DNA of 64,000 nt from Salisapilia sapeloensis (Eukaryota > Oomycota > Peronosporomycetes > Peronosporales > Salisapiliaceae), in contig JAADVB010000061.1 of assembly GCA_023334545.1 (NCBI GenBank), forward strand, positions 1 to 64,000, read 5' to 3'. The position numbers and the translations under genes are program-made. Below are positions 62,796-64,000 of this stretch, one piece after another. The notes under the pieces are model-generated. The model did not search any database and had not been told where the DNA came from. It saw nothing but the letters and a program-made list of their open reading frames with translations. Each line of letters starts with the position of its first letter. Position 1 is the first letter of the stretch.

Positions 62796-63401
62796 TTACC
62801 ATAATGGATTCGTTAAGGCAGAAGTCGCGGAAAAGACGACACCAAAGGATCCTGGCTGCATGCATAGAAGTAAGAAGAGATAGTTACAGATATAGAGGGA
62901 AAGGAGGACGTACGATGAGTAGCAAGAGATGAGTGAATAGGAAGATGATTTGGAGACTCTGGTAGGACGTGATATGGACTTCTGGATGTATGAATCGATG
63001 GTAAAAGTACATGGCTAATAAAACGTTCCGACCGAATTCAACTGTGCACACGACCAAGTACTAGGCAATACGTTAGCTGCAATAGATAAACTTGGCAATA
63101 TAAGTCGTCCTACCACAATGGTCCATCCCATTCGTTCCGATCGCACGGCGAGTAAGCCGGTGATACCAGCAAAGATGGCAAAGGCGTTCGTGAGCCATAA
63201 AAAGTTAAAGCAGGAGAGAATGCCGACGAAGATTTGAGCCATCGCGAGGTACCACAGTCGCTCGGATCGACGAGCCGTGGCTTCCCACACGTGCTTTTGC
63301 TGTTCAAAGCCACCGTAGTGTTGTTTCAAGTAGGTTTGCGACCCCAAGGCAGACCTCGGTCGCCCGCCTTCTAACTCAGCCATTTGATACTTACGGTCCA
63401 T
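62796..63401 (-). CDS. Small four-helix membrane protein, unknown function
   Basis: 164 aa from three exons: 63401-63114, 63060-62914 and 62855-62796, with introns of 53 and 58 nt. The first ATG is at 63401, with Met at 63383 (MAELEGGRP) as an alternative. Four hydrophobic segments are visible: LAMAQIFVGILSCFNFLWL, AFAIFAGITGLLAV, the spliced IVYLVVCTVEFGRNVLLAM, and LQIIFLFTHLLLLI. The layout is tetraspan-like but lacks the CCG motif of true tetraspanins. I recognise no family. The splices rest on frame and consensus. Confidence 0.65.
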
Positions 63402-63925
63402 CTCGTGCCGGTGAAATGGTCGGGTGGACTCAGTGGTACGATGGAGAATATCTTTTGCGGCCAAGACGTCGCAGACAAGACGCGTACGCAAGTGAAACAG
63501 TAGGAAAAAAACTGATGGGAATGGAAGAGGAAGGCTATGTTCTACCAGACAAACGAGGGAGATTTGTAAGCGGAAGCCGGAGGATGCGTAGTGAAAGGGA
63601 ATTTGCAGCCACTGTTGACTGACTTCATGGAAGTATAAGGACGGATGCTACTGGTTGGTGATGAGCTAGGGTATTAGGCTGTGCTTCGAGACATGGAGAT
63701 GTCACAAGGCGAAGGGATAGTTAGAGTTGAGCTTTTACGATGTAATGGAGATCGTAGCGTTAGTTTATAGATATGTTCTGCTTGGTTGTGGTGACTGGAA
63801 GATGGGTTGGATGGATTTGGGAGAGAATGTATTACGTATTGGTATCATGCATGTAGGAGTGGAATGATATTGTTGTAGTCTGACAAGTACGTACGTTGAA
63901 TCTACAGTTTACGATCCTTCTGTAC
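63402..63925. other. Intergenic region at right edge
   Basis: No supported gene. A short + ORF at 63416-63622 lacks features. Confidence 0.5.
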
Positions 63926-64000
63926 TCAGTTGAAGCTACCTGGATTCGGAATGTCTTCTACGTCCTGATATAGACGTAATTGTCGATCAAGCAGACATTT
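63926..64000 (-). CDS. Possible C-terminal end of a gene running off the right edge
   Basis: The minus-strand frame is open from the window edge to a stop at 63928-63926, encoding 24 residues that end RLYQDVEDIPNPGSFN. The composition looks like real protein, but the piece is too short to name. Confidence 0.3.
   Translation of the reverse strand, partial: KCLLDRQLRLYQDVEDIPNPGSFN

Overview
This window reads as nuclear DNA of an oomycete, most likely Peronosporales-like. The protein set is eukaryotic and gene-dense. Most introns I could place are very short (about 47-67 nt), usually with GTACG/GTATG/GTAAG donors and a TAG or CAG acceptor. Many genes share short head-to-head promoters, and highly expressed genes (nucleoside diphosphate kinase, phosphate carrier) favour C-ending codons. 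An intact axonemal-dynein assembly factor (DNAAF11/TILB) points to a lineage that makes, or recently made, flagellated zoospores. The species cannot be fixed from the sequence alone. I see no bacterial operons, CRISPR array, virus or intact transposon.

Layout. 1-1.2 kb: no clear gene. 1.2-11.3 kb: NDK, a 7-TM protein, SART-1/Snu66, PAM16, IPP isomerase, a secreted Cys-rich protein, the mitochondrial phosphate carrier, Kish (TMEM167) and a LYR-motif protein. 11.3-20 kb: RecQ4-type helicase, PX protein, adenylosuccinate synthetase with an unusual leader, a PH protein resembling SPE-39, and tubulin cofactor A. 20-31.9 kb: kelch membrane protein, adenylate kinase, HACD/PHS1 dehydratase, mucin-like membrane protein, Sds3-like chromatin protein, nicastrin and a TMBIM protein. 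32-43 kb: FYVE-TM-GLTP fusion, ISCU, a 1.5-kb gene-free stretch, TRAPPC5, gamma-tubulin, ferrochelatase, a 735-aa protein of unknown function and a second LYR protein (LYRM2-like). 43-49 kb: amino-acid permease, DNAAF11, sideroflexin, PIG-L. 49.1-52.4 kb: gene-poor, with two identical tRNA-Val(AAC) genes either side of a long imperfect hairpin. 52.4-64 kb: RPB7, RPN3, NDUFA13, BRF1, TIM50, a B-type cyclin, an EF-hand protein, a putative lipid-anchored protein, GINS SLD5, a tetraspan membrane protein, and a possible gene end at the right edge.

Much of the window serves mitochondria: protein import (PAM16, TIM50), Fe-S assembly and use (ISCU, two LYR proteins, ferrochelatase with cluster cysteines), carriers (phosphate carrier, sideroflexin), complex I (NDUFA13), and possibly a mitochondrial adenylosuccinate synthetase. 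Other sets cover replication and cell cycle (SLD5, RecQ4, cyclin, gamma-tubulin, TBCA), transcription (RPB7, BRF1, Sds3), and membrane traffic or lipids (TRAPPC5, Kish, PX, PH/SPE-39-like, FYVE-GLTP, HACD, PIG-L). They are housekeeping neighbours, not an operon. Many gene models were rebuilt by joining exons by hand. Each join keeps the reading frame, uses GT..AG borders, and in most cases restores conserved family sequence.
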